Shown here in pieces: positions 10,734 through 20,964 of a DNA stretch of 64,000 nucleotides. Position 1 is the stretch's first letter, and each line of letters starts with the position of its first letter. The DNA is taken from contig NW_009799101.1 of assembly GCF_000213175.1 (NCBI RefSeq), positions 62,001 to 126,000 on the forward strand, in the 5' to 3' direction. A program made the translations under genes and the position numbers. The notes beneath the pieces were generated by a model. The model did not search any database, was not told where the DNA came from, and saw only the letters and a program-made list of their open reading frames with translations. This DNA comes from Neurospora tetrasperma FGSC 2508 (Eukaryota; Ascomycota; Sordariomycetes; Sordariales; Sordariaceae).

Positions 10734-11825
10734 GGTGGCCTGGTGGTCAGCACGGAAGAACCGGGCGTGATTCGAGGGGGGAGGGTGTTCTCGAGGCCAA
10801 GCAAACGGGTTCGGCAGAGGGAGATGCGAGGACTAGTGGCGCCAGTGTCGCGTTACGCAAACGGTTCATACGTGTGAACCAGTCAGCATTCTATACCACG
10901 AGGCAGACGCCACAAAGTCCTGTAAGTGGTTGGACAGAGTCCGCTTTCTTTCGGTGATTGTAGATGATCACAGGAAAGGCGGACGATAATGAAGCAACAC
11001 AACAGGTTCGGGCGCTAAGATTTTCATATATCCCCTTCAAGCGTACATTGCTCTGCATTATTTGCCTATCAACCCCCCACCCATTCACTGCTTAATGGTA
11101 GTCTGACCTGAGGCGGCGGGGTGACACATGCACGTTTTGCAAACTTCTTCAATATAACCCGTACACGTCGACCATTGGCGTGTCTTCCCGGTCCACCATG
11201 TCAGATATCGTTGGACCGTATATGCAAGCCCAGGAGGATGAGCGCTGCAATGCAAATCCATTAACCTCTGTTTCCACAGCGTCTCGTGGTATCGAGGGGT
11301 AGTACCCCAGACCACAAGGCTGAGAGGGATGCTCAACCGGTCTGAGACGGACCGCAAGGGATGAGAGCCTCTGACGTTCAAATCACACCCACCAAGCACA
11401 CGTCCGAGCACATTCGAGAAATACGAAAAAAGGGCGCTAGATATCAGCTCTGACAGGCGCTTTGGGCATCATTTTGGACGATCATCTCAAGTGGGCTTGT
11501 GAGATTGGTCTCGCCGCTCGGACTACCTGTTCTGGCAAGTTGAAGTGGCAGAGCAACACCGTCGTAGACCTGCTTGCCTTCTCGCGAGGAGACTGTAGTC
11601 GATGTATTGTATATAAGTCCCGGTCCGTTTCTGTGTCCGGTCAAGATGAAGTCCGGCTTCCTTTTCTGGTATGGGTCTTGTTCATTGTGTATCTGTCTTT
11701 TGCTACGTTCTGCTACAATCTTCGAGTGTACCGACTTGGTCTTCCTCTCTTTGATTACGATTCCGATTTCTATCGGCACCAATGACTATTGGCTGGACAA
11801 GATATTATTGATTTCGAGAGCTACG
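10734..11825. other. Intergenic DNA upstream of the deacetylase gene
   Basis: About 1.1 kb with no supportable gene. An open frame on the minus strand (11085-11411) has poor codon bias and no recognisable motif. The part from 11450 onward probably contains the promoter and leader of the deacetylase gene. Confidence 0.5.
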
Positions 11826-12758
11826 ATGCGCTGGTCAACATTTCTGCCTGTTGGGGTTCTCGTGATCCAAGGACGTGCAATCCCAATGCTAGTGTAAGAC
11901 CGTCGTCCTCGAAACTGCAACTATTGTGTTTGATAACAATTAATGAGAAATAAAAGTCCTCCATCCCGGGAGTTGTACCCTAACAACAACAACAACAACA
12001 ACAACAACAACGGGCCTGACCATCATTATCCCAACCAGGACACCTCGTCCTCGTCATCCTCATCGTACCTCCTCCACCGAGCAGTGCCCACCGGCCAGGT
12101 AATCACCCACTGCACAACCCCCGGCATCATCGCCCTCACTTTTGACGACGGGCCCTACATCTACACCAGCCAGCTCCTCGACACGCTAGCCTCCTACTCG
12201 CCCCCCATCCGCGCCACCTTCTTTGTCAACGGCGCCAACTGGGTCTCAGGCATCGACGATGAATCCACGCCTTACCCGTCCATCCTCCGTCGCATGCTCA
12301 GCGAGGGGCACCAGATCGCTTCGCACACCTGGTCCCACCTGGACTTGACCACGGCCACGACAGCGCAGCGCGTCGAGCAAGTCACCAAACTCGAGGATGT
12401 GCTGCAAAGAGTGGTGGGTGTCAAGCCGAGATACATCCGTCCGCCGTATGCGACTTGCGAGAATGGATGTTTGGAGGATCTCGAGGGAATGGGGTTGCAT
12501 GTTGTCAACTTTGATGTGGATACCAAGGATTACGAGAATGATAGTCAGGCGGGGATTCAGGTGTCAGTGGACAAGTTCAACAACGAGCTGGGAAGTAATC
12601 CGCAGACGGACTCGGCGATTGTCTTGAGTCATGATGTGCATCGGTGGACGGTGGAGAGGTTGGTGGGGGAGATGGTGGCCACCCTAAGAGCGAGGGGGTT
12701 TGGGACGGGCACCGTGGGCGAGTGCTTGGGAGATCCCCAGAGTGGGTGGTATGCTTAG
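11826..12758 (+). CDS. Secreted polysaccharide (chitin) deacetylase, CE4/NodB family
   Basis: Two exons, 11826-11893 and 11957-12758, join in phase (CTA GT|T CCT) to give 289 residues. Exon 1 is only 22 codons and supplies a plausible signal peptide (MRWSTFLPVGVLVIQG). The intron of 63 nt has donor GTAAGA and acceptor AAAG. The NodB motifs appear in order: TFDDGP (motif 1, metal and base Asp), SHTWSHLDL (motif 2, His metal ligands), RPPYA (motif 3), DVDTKDYE (motif 4) and LSHDVH (motif 5). Enzymes of this family remove acetyl groups from chitin or related wall glycans, outside the cell or at the wall. Directly after the signal peptide is a run of ten Asn encoded by (AAC)10, then a Ser run, which probably forms a flexible linker. 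Substrate preference cannot be read from sequence. Confidence 0.88.
11982..12011 (+). repeat. (AAC)10 microsatellite in coding sequence
   Basis: Ten perfect AAC units encode ten asparagines in the N-terminal linker of the deacetylase. The repeat is in frame, so length changes would alter only the linker. Confidence 0.95.
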
Positions 12759-13367
12759 ATGGCATGGTTGGGTTGGATGTTTCTGCAGGTGGGATCTAGG
12801 GAGTAGGGATTGTATTGATGGTTCATGCTTGTGTACGTAGGTAGATAGCCTGGGCTTTGGGGAGGTTATGGTTTTGTGGATACCCCCTTTACTTTCGATA
12901 TATTTGGATTTTGTCTATCTTGCTTGCTTCGAAGGCCTGGATATCTTGGTTTGGTAGGGGAAGGGTCGCTGGAGGTGTATATACCTAGGCATTTGGCGGA
13001 TTCTTGACGGGTTGAAAGCACCGTTGTGTTGGTAACGAACAACGAACACTTTCTATCAAATTTAAGGTACCCGTACTGCCGTTCTCGGGCCGTCCCACCA
13101 GTTCGTTTCCAATAACAGGGAACGGGGATCCAACATCACCGATGTGAGGGTAGTCGTGATCTCCGAGCCCCGCATTTCCCCAAACAGCGTCATCCACCTT
13201 TAACACGACATCAACACATGTGCACTGTCTGTTCACTCCGATTTCTTACCACTTTGCCAGTTCGATTCAATTACATCCATCTCTTACACCATTAGAGTAT
13301 ATATTCGATACACACCAATCCAACTCGTATCTTTCAATTTACCCCCACATCTAGTCATACCTGCCCA
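12759..13367. other. Intergenic DNA between two plus-strand genes
   Basis: 609 bp holding the deacetylase 3' UTR and the hydrolase promoter. The last 100 bp are pyrimidine-rich, as before other start codons here. No gene seen. Confidence 0.5.
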
Positions 13368-14773
13368 ATGAAACTGCAAGACATTTCCCTCACCCTCCCC
13401 CACAAACCCTCAGCCAGTCTGCGCATTTCAGCCCTCTTCCCTGGGACATCCATGTCCACCTCGAACTTTGCAGACTCCTTACCAGACATCGCAGCAGCTT
13501 TACCACCCTCATCAACCCTCCTCGTCTTCCTCAACGGCCTCATCCTCCCTCGCTCTTCGTGGTTTGAGGCCATCTCCCGCTTCTTGCGCATCCGCGACAA
13601 GCAGCGACGACGGTCTTCTACTTCGTCATCTTATTCTTCTTCCTCCTCCTCCTCCTCCTCCTCCAATACTGGATCCAAAACCGGTGTTGTGCCTGAAAAG
13701 AACGGGAGTCATGGCAACACATCCATGTCTGCGACGGCGGCGGCAGGAGAGAGTGCATATGAAAATGGGATACATGTACCCGAAATCATGAAAATCCCCA
13801 ACATCCTCACCTACGACCGCTTCGGCCAAGGCGCCTCCGATCCCGATCCAAGTGATCCCGATCCGGCCGTGGACGACACGCCCTATGGACATACACCCGA
13901 GGACGTGGTGGATGACTTGCACCAGATGCTGCTCCTCGTCTCTCGCCAGTTCCTGGCTCGGGACCTGAAGGAGCTGGACGTGGTGATAGTGGCGAATAGC
14001 ATTGGCTGCCCCCTCGTGCGGCTCTACAACGGTCGCTACTTCCCTGACGTGCGGGTAGTCGGGTATCTCTTTCTCGATTCGATGATGGCTAATTCGGACT
14101 TTGTTTCCGTGTTTCCCGATCCGGACGCGCCTGGGTTTGATCCTGCAAAGGATTTGAGAGAAGGGGTGGATGAGGAGGCGTTGAGGTGGACAAGGAAGCA
14201 GTTTAGAGAGAAGTTTCATCCGAGTGTGGGAAATCCGGAGAGGTTAGATCGGAGGGGGTTGAGGGGTCTACTTCCGTTCTCTGACAAGCCGAGGCTTAGA
14301 TTACCCGTGGATGAGCAGGACCAAGGCACAACGAGGGAAGGGGCGAGGAAACGGATTGCCATACCAAGGGTGATAGTCATTGGTCATGATTGGGACGTCT
14401 TTGCAGAGCATAACGAAAAGGTCTGTTCCTTCCCTGCGCCATTCCCATTCCCATTCCCCTCCCATTGTCCAACGTGAAACTACCACCCTCTACCTACCTG
14501 CCAAACAGTTCTTCTCACACCACTTCCACCTCTCCCCAATTACAGGGCCCAATGTCCATCCCCAAAGCTGTCATCAACGGGTACATGAACCCGGCCTGGC
14601 AGCGGTACAACCAGGGGTTGACCCGTCTGGCGGCGGTCGACAGTGAGAGTGATGGTGACGAGAATGTGGTGCCGGTCAAGATTGCCAAGGGCTGTGGGCA
14701 TTTTATCCAAAAGGACGACCCAGAGATGGTGGCGAGGGAGGTGGATTTGTTGTTGAGGCGTCTTGGGCTATAG
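13368..14773 (+). CDS. Alpha/beta-hydrolase fold protein
   Basis: Two exons, 13368-14420 and 14546-14773, join in phase 0 (AAC GAA AAG|GGC CCA) to give 426 residues. The donor GTCTGT fits the fungal GTNNGY rule and the acceptor is ACAG. The fold is supported by LLVFLNGLILP (strand and oxyanion region), ILTYDRFGQGASD, the nucleophile elbow ANSIGC (about residue 208, Ser), the acid region VIVIGHDWDVF (about 340) and the histidine region GCGHFIQKDDPE near the C-terminus, so the Ser-Asp-His triad appears complete. The elbow begins with Ala rather than the usual Gly. A disordered Ser/Arg-rich insert (residues 78-130) interrupts the N-terminal half. Substrate is unknown. No signal peptide is visible, so it is probably cytosolic. 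It ends 166 bp from the convergent MOSC gene. Confidence 0.85.
13617..13664 (+). repeat. Poly-serine (TCN) low-complexity tract
   Basis: A TCC/TCT-rich tract encodes an almost uninterrupted serine run with one Tyr inside the hydrolase insert. Being in frame, it is tolerated as a disordered loop. Confidence 0.85.
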
Positions 14774-14939
14774 CGGTGGTTGTGGTTGATGTCTCGGATG
14801 GCACGAGTTTGGATGGAATTTTGGGTCGGGTTTCAAAACTACCCGGCCGAAATGCATGTTTGGTGTATACCTCAAGAAACACCCACCGCATCTCGTCCCG
14901 CGCCTCCATGTCCCCAAGTCTTTGACAGAAGCGAGCATT

Positions 14940-16461
14940 TCAAAATGGCCAATCCATAACCGTCCTCTCCTCATTCCTCCTCGTCACCTGCACCTCATCG
15001 CCCACGCTGATCCATACTTCCGGCTCCCTTTCTTCTCGCTCTTCCTCTTGCTCTTGCTCATCCCCTCCATCGCCAACACTATCCCCCACGAATGCATACC
15101 TCCCAAACACAGGACTCCACTTGATCCCCGAATCCACTCTCCGATCCTTCATCAGCTTTTTGAGAACAGTCCCCATCTCCCCTTTGGCCGGCTTGCCCGT
15201 GTCGTAATCGACGTTAAGACTGGTGCAGCGGACGCAATTGCCTGTGAGGTAAAGTTTCGTTTTTGTTATCTTTGTCTTGCCGTTGGCGTTGCCGTTTGTC
15301 GGCGAGCAATTGGAACTCGAGGTAACGACAAGTTCACCCCAGTAATCTTCTGCCCACGCCTCCTCCCCTTCACCGTCCAAGACGAGGTTAGGGCGCATTT
15401 TGTACATTGGGACTTGCAGAGGTGTTGATTCGGAAGAAGTAGAGTCCATGTCGGGAGCGAGGCGGGCGGAGACGTTAGAGAGGGAAGATTCCGAGGTGAT
15501 CAACAAGGGGGCGCAATCGGTAAATGTGATCCACGGCTTTGGCTTCCGGTCTTCTTCGCGTTCTGCTTGGATGGAGATCGAAACGGTGGGGAACCAGGAG
15601 GTTAGACTTGTTAGTGTGGAGAGCCATCCCCCTCCTCCTCCGGGCGGTTGCTGCTGTTGCCGGGACGTCGCTGGTGGCAGTAAACTCGTCCCCAAGATCT
15701 GCCTCTTCCCATCCCCAAGATAAACAAAAACAACCTCAAACCCAAACCGCTCCGAAAACCACCGGTCGTAATCCTCCCCAACCTGGTAGCACGTCGTCGG
15801 GCTCCCATGCAGATTTACCTCCATCTTCTCCAACTCGTCGATCTTCGGCGGCGGATCAAGCTCAACGGTGATCGTCTCCGTTTCCAGCCTCTTTAGCCGT
15901 TCCCTCTCTGCCTGCTCTAGCTCTTTTCCCAGCTCCTCTCCACTTTCACTACCTGTACCCTCGGTGGGTAGAGACGGGGCGTGCCATTTCACGAGAACTT
16001 CCTTCTGCCCATTATCGCGTGAAAGGATGGTCTGTTCGAATAATGCGCATTGCGGGTAGGAAGAGAGTTGCATCTTCTTCAACTCGGTCGACGTGGTGGA
16101 GCTGCTGCCATCGTTGGCTTCCGCTTTGGTTTTGACGTGGTACAGCATGAAGGTGCGATCATATTTGATGCCTTGGGGGGTGAGTTGGGCGTATTGGAGG
16201 GGGATGGGGCGGAGGGCTTTTATGGGGTAGACGTAGAGCTGAGGGACCGAGGGAGAGGCGTTAGTACGGGTGCATGTGGTGATGAGAGTTGAGTTGAATT
16301 AATGGCGTGGAGTGTGAATAGAGAGGCTGTGGACATGGAATAGAGGATGAAGAGTGTCTGGTGTTTTGAGGGTTGTGGACATGAGAGAAACGGAGAGACA
16401 TAAGCGCGGGGGAACTGGAGTGAGGGAAGGGAAGAGAGGGACATACCTGTGTGATCTTCAT
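14940..16461 (-). CDS. MOSC-domain protein, mARC-like molybdenum cofactor enzyme
   Basis: Two exons on the minus strand: a tiny first exon at 16461-16447 (five codons, MKITQ) and 16238-14940. They join in phase 0 to give 437 residues. The donor is GTATGT, the acceptor TCAG and the intron 208 nt, long for this window. The MOSC N-terminal beta-barrel begins LYVYPIKALRP and continues to GIKYDRTFMLYHV. The MOSC core contains the Cys motif GNCVRCTSLNVDYDTG (about residue 350) and the SPVFGRYAFV and VGDEV segments. In mARC proteins the matching Cys binds molybdenum cofactor, and the enzymes reduce N-hydroxylated compounds with cytochrome b5 and its reductase. Low-complexity inserts (a Gln/Pro/Gly run near residue 190, an acidic run near 405) are present. 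The family is clear, the substrate is inferred. Confidence 0.88.
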
Positions 16462-17620
16462 GGCTGCGGTTCATTCACTTCACCTGTCTGCTGACGCTGT
16501 CTGTGGGTATCTGAATAAGTGAATAGATGGCGCGCGAGCTTTTATAAGTACAAAGGACTCCAGGCCGGCTTATTGCAAAAGGAAATAAAAAAAAAAACAG
16601 ATTCAGTCCAGTGGGTTGATGTGCTGTGGAATTATGTTCTCGGCGTCGATGAACATCGCGGGAAAGAGGAGCGACGGTCAGCGCGGGACCGACGCACAAT
16701 GCTCAAAACTTGTCCTGTTGTGGCTTAGCGTGTGCATGCGTTCCACAGCGGAAGGGCGCGCCCAGGCACGCACATCAGACGAATGGGGTCTAGCCGCTGT
16801 GGAGACAAGCGGGGAGAGCCAGGGCAGTTCGCTCGGCGTTTGTTTGTCCCAATCATTATTTGCATTGAGGACGTCTCTCAAGTTCCTAATTCATCACTCA
16901 TCATCACCATCTGTTCCTAGACAGATATCGATGCCATACAATCCCATACTAGAGGTGATTTGTCCATCGTTCAAGACCTCAGGTCAAGTTCCCCAGGTGC
17001 TTTTCATCTACCTCTAACTCAGGCGATTTGCTCTATGACCAAAGCGTAGATACCCTCAGCGCACCTTGAATACCTATGCTATCTCGGAGATTCATATGTC
17101 GTATCAGATCTTAAGATGCCCTTTCCGACTCGTACCAAGCCATTCGTTTCATGCTTATAAGGTTTTGGACAGCTTGGGATGGATCTCGTGTGTAGGAATA
17201 CCACGTACAGGAGTACCAGGCTAACAAACAAATCAGCATTGGATTGATCCTGCTATGTCCACGAATTCCAGCATGAAAAAGCCCTAGTGTGTCGGAATCA
17301 GCGGTGATGCACGCCTGATTGCTGTCCTCGCGCGTGTCTTTGAGGATCGCGTTCTCAGGATATAGCTTTATGCGGTGGTTAATCGGTCTTCTTAGTGTCT
17401 TTACGTTCATATTACTACTTCTAGGTACATGTATGTACCCCTAGCATGTAAAATTCTCCCAAACACACGCACCACCACCAAGAACTTGTGCTCACAACTC
17501 TGCCATAGCCACATCCTCATCATCTGCCCCTTGCACAAATTCACTCTCTTTCCGCTCACTGCAAAGTCAACTTTAGCCCCAGAAATGTCTGACGAGTGAA
17601 CCCGGCCTGTTTGACGATCC
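16462..17620. other. Intergenic DNA
   Basis: About 1.16 kb between the MOSC gene start and the end of the orphan gene, both on the minus strand. Short AGGTAC motifs occur near 17423. Open frames are short and without bias. No gene seen. Confidence 0.5.
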
Positions 17621-19351
17621 CTATTCATCATCACTGTCATACAACCTAATTTCAGACCGCGACGCCGGTATTTTGGCCCGCACTTCCTCGGACGAACAGA
17701 TATAGAGTTCCCAATTGGAGTCCTCACCGGCCAAATTGGTCTGGTCGGGACTTCCGTAGACATTGTCCGTGTCAGGAAAGCCGCTTGGACCCGGTATGCT
17801 AATTTCGCTGGGCAACCAGCAGCTAGTGGGCTCCTTGTCGAGTCTTGTCGCATTCAAGCACCAGTCGTGAGCAAGATTTTCGCACACCGCACGAAATCTT
17901 TTGACGTCCGATCCAAGCTCGGAAGCTCGACGCTCGAGATAGTCGACAAAGTGGTTGCGAACGCTAGGATCGCGTTTTAACGAAGCTTGGTTATACAGCT
18001 GATAACACGGCTCTGGTGCCAACTCGTCCCACAACTTCTTGTAGTTGCCGGCAATGCAGGCCATGGCTACCTGAAGGTGCATATCCGGACGGCGTTTGGC
18101 GAGGGCTTTCAGTGTTCTCTCGGCAGGAATAAGGGGCCACCATATCATTCCGGGAATCTCGTCAGAGTCATCTTCTGGATGTGGATCTGTTTCGGTGATG
18201 TGCGACAAGTCATTGACCATAATGAAGCGTGCGAGAGTGGCCGCTCGGATATCGAAATCGCACTTATCCCCTTGGAGTGACCACCACTTGGCAAATGTAG
18301 TGTTATGGTATATGCCACGAAGGACGGCCCCATGCTCTTGCTCGACCATACAGGGCCGACGCAAGCGAACATAGCGGTCCAGATTCCCTTCATAAGCGGC
18401 CATGACAATCAACGGATCTTTGATGATGGTGGGCAGATGCGAGGGGAGAGGGGAATAGAGCAGTTCGACGTGCTCTGGAGGCAGTGTTCCCTGTGATGTG
18501 AAGAAATATTTGTGTGTCGTAACCTCGGCAACGTGGTAATCCTCGGCGATGTCGAAAAAGTGGCGGGTATCACACCAGTCTGGAACATCCCTCGGGGTGA
18601 CTGTCACATCTAGTGTTGATCGGACGGCGGTATCTCCGTTCATAAAGGCCGGTGACCGCGGGTTCTGGTGGTGGACAAACCTGGTGTAGTCGTTCAAAAC
18701 GGCGTAGCAAATTGGTTGTTTCATGATGTGCTCGTAGATGGCCTTGGATCCCGCGTTTGCCGCCGAGCTTTCTCTAGCCTCTTCAGCGATTGAGATCTCG
18801 GGAAGGATGTCAAGCTCATGATACAATCCATCATATCCTGCCACAGCGCATGCTCGACCGACAGAATACGCCATGTCGGGATAGCGCGTTGCCAAAAGTC
18901 GGTATGTCTCTTCTTTGGCCGTGTCGGGGTGCCAGAAACAGTAGGGTTTAACATCATCCGTCGGCATATCCGGGACCTCATTGCTCATGATAAGCCGGGC
19001 ATTGCGTGCCCTGGCATAGCGTTTGTCCTCAGAGGTCTCGCAAAGCTTCACAACTGCTTCAGATCTAGCAAATGCGTCGTTGTGTCGTATGCCATGGATG
19101 GTGCAATAGTCGAGCATGTGTGTGAAGCAACTGGGCAGACGCTCCCCGCGTAATGCAACTCGAAACTCAAGGTCATCCGGGGGAGGTTGTCGGGGCAGTC
19201 TGAACCCTTCCCGTTCGAATATGGCGTCAAAGACACCTCGAGGAGGGCGATAGGCAATGCTGTCAGAGGCCGACGACATCTGGCGCGAAAAGAAGCTGCT
19301 GTAGGCCTTTCGTGGGACAGACTTGACAATGTATCTCGAGAAAATGGACAT
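17621..19351 (-). CDS. Orphan protein with duplicated helical module
   Basis: One exon of 576 codons with normal codon bias. I recognise no named domain. An internal duplication is visible: residues about 116-181 (RNARLIMSNEV ... RYPDM ... ACAVAGYDGLYHEL) match residues about 369-443 (LARFIMVNDL ... RRPDM ... ACIAGNYKKLWDEL). Between them, near residue 315, PLIVMAAYEGNLDRY resembles an ankyrin-type helix pair, so the whole may be an alpha-solenoid. The first 25 residues are basic with hydroxylated residues and no acids (MSIFSRYIVKSVPRK), which could be a mitochondrial presequence; an alternative start is Met25 (MSSASDSIAY). The acidic C-terminus ends YDSDDE. It resembles lineage-expanded hypothetical proteins of Sordariomycetes, by my impression only. 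Function unknown. Confidence 0.75.
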   Translation of the reverse strand: MSIFSRYIVKSVPRKAYSSFFSRQMSSASDSIAYRPPRGVFDAIFEREGFRLPRQPPPDDLEFRVALRGERLPSCFTHMLDYCTIHGIRHNDAFARSEAVVKLCETSEDKRYARARNARLIMSNEVPDMPTDDVKPYCFWHPDTAKEETYRLLATRYPDMAYSVGRACAVAGYDGLYHELDILPEISIAEEARESSAANAGSKAIYEHIMKQPICYAVLNDYTRFVHHQNPRSPAFMNGDTAVRSTLDVTVTPRDVPDWCDTRHFFDIAEDYHVAEVTTHKYFFTSQGTLPPEHVELLYSPLPSHLPTIIKDPLIVMAAYEGNLDRYVRLRRPCMVEQEHGAVLRGIYHNTTFAKWWSLQGDKCDFDIRAATLARFIMVNDLSHITETDPHPEDDSDEIPGMIWWPLIPAERTLKALAKRRPDMHLQVAMACIAGNYKKLWDELAPEPCYQLYNQASLKRDPSVRNHFVDYLERRASELGSDVKRFRAVCENLAHDWCLNATRLDKEPTSCWLPSEISIPGPSGFPDTDNVYGSPDQTNLAGEDSNWELYICSSEEVRAKIPASRSEIRLYDSDDE

Positions 19352-20964
19352 TGGCGTGGTTGGTGTAAGGAAGGAGATGGGCAGCCCGACGAGGAAGGTT
19401 CAATCGAGATGGGCCTGGCTCGCTGAACGATAATAGGAGAAGCCGAACACGGACAACATGAACTAGGTGAATGCCGTTCGTCGTCAGGTGGTTGGGAAGA
19501 CCCGTCGCAAAATTGGGATAAGGATAGGTAGCAAGAACCGACAAGTGGAAACGAACGCCACAGTTGAGAATGGTAGAGGTGGGTACCTCTAATGAAGGAT
19601 TCAGGGAGAGCTGACTGGCCTTGACGAACTTCATGGTTAAGTCCAGGCAGAGTTTTTATATATGCGGTATGGGGAGCCAAAATCCAAGAAGGCGAAGCAT
19701 GAGATTAGATGATTGGCGGATTGTCGCCATCTTGTTAGGAAGAGGAAGCATCTGAACACGGGATTCAGAAGCATGGTCGGTTACGACCGCCATAGGTGTG
19801 CACCTTCGTTGACAACGAAGCAAATGCTCATTCGCTCGCCCATCGGTATCGCCCATTCCAACTTATCTAGTATAGGCAGGTAGTGCCTGTGTGAGTACCT
19901 ACTTCTGCCCTTGTACTACATAGAGTACCTTAATATCTTTACTATCATCCGATCCTGTCTGTTATATATACCTACTTTACACGGTGGCATATGTAGCTAG
20001 CCGCTTGCCAATCCCTGCGTCGATCCGGCGTAGGTGTTCCAGAGGTACCTCTAGTGCAGTGTAGACCCAACGAGCCAGCAGCACAACCCTGTCCTATCAC
20101 CGGGCCGTCTACCTTAGGTACATAGCAGGCTGCCCTTGTTTACCTCTACCATGTAAATTATTTCTCTTGCCTAGGTGTTTTTGCAACATGCTCGCAGAAA
20201 CCTGAGTGAAACGTATACTAGCTCGGCAATACTACAAAGGTGCTCCTTTGGGACAGCAACCCTGACTGCAACGGAATGAACTCACACATATCAGCATACC
20301 TAGGTACTTGACTGGATCAGCCGCGGTACGGCCTACACTCTACCTCTGCGCACTCGACGTCTCGAAACTCCCCGGGTACGCCCTTCAAGTCCACCCCTTG
20401 AAGACACTCAAGATAACGACAGAGGAACTACATTTCCACTAGAGGTAACGATGGATCTTAACTGTTTTGACTCTATTGTTCTTGCATCCGTCCTTCGTTC
20501 CAACAGACTGTCAAACACAAGCATGTTAACTCAAGGGAGACAAGACAAGACGGATTGTAGAGTATCTCTACCTCTACCTTGGTGAGTGGTGTTCGGGTTT
20601 TATTAGAGGTACATATATACTCGAATTTCGGCATCTAGCTCCCTGGTGACTCAATAACGGGCTTACCTGGGGTGTTTTCTAAGTGTATGTGTGTGGAGTG
20701 TACCTAGAGGTACGCATAGCCCGAGTTGGTAGTAGGGCTCTGGTTGTCTGCCGGGCGCCTGTGCTATGTTGCCTACCAATTGGGTTGGTGCCGCGACTGC
20801 CGCCGCCGCGGACTGCACATGGGTGCAGATACAAGCAGAGTCGAGGCCGTGGCTGTAGGTATTCACAGCTGTAGGACCAAAGCCCTAAGAAATTTGCCCG
20901 AGACCCTTTTAGCCGTGGTACCACCTTGAGAAGGTGAAAAAAAGTTAGATTGGATTTCTCGCTG
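19352..20964. other. Intergenic DNA rich in TACCTA/AGGTA motifs
   Basis: 1.6 kb with no supported gene. It has the densest set in the window of short AGGTAC, TACCTA and CTCTAC motifs (for example near 19880, 20050, 20110, 20295, 20570 and 20700). The left part is the upstream region of the orphan gene; the right part is the 3' region of the secreted-protein gene. Confidence 0.5.

Noticed and set aside
11085-11411. 108-codon minus-strand frame and a tRNA-like GTTCAAATC word at 11375
   Set aside because: The frame lacks bias. The word does not sit in a T-stem: flanking bases do not pair and no acceptor or D arm was found.
11857-11880. A 24-nt word shared, with two mismatches, with 22753-22776 (TGATCCAAGGACG core)
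   Set aside because: No homology outside the word, and about one such near-match is expected by chance in 64 kb. One copy lies in the deacetylase signal-peptide exon.
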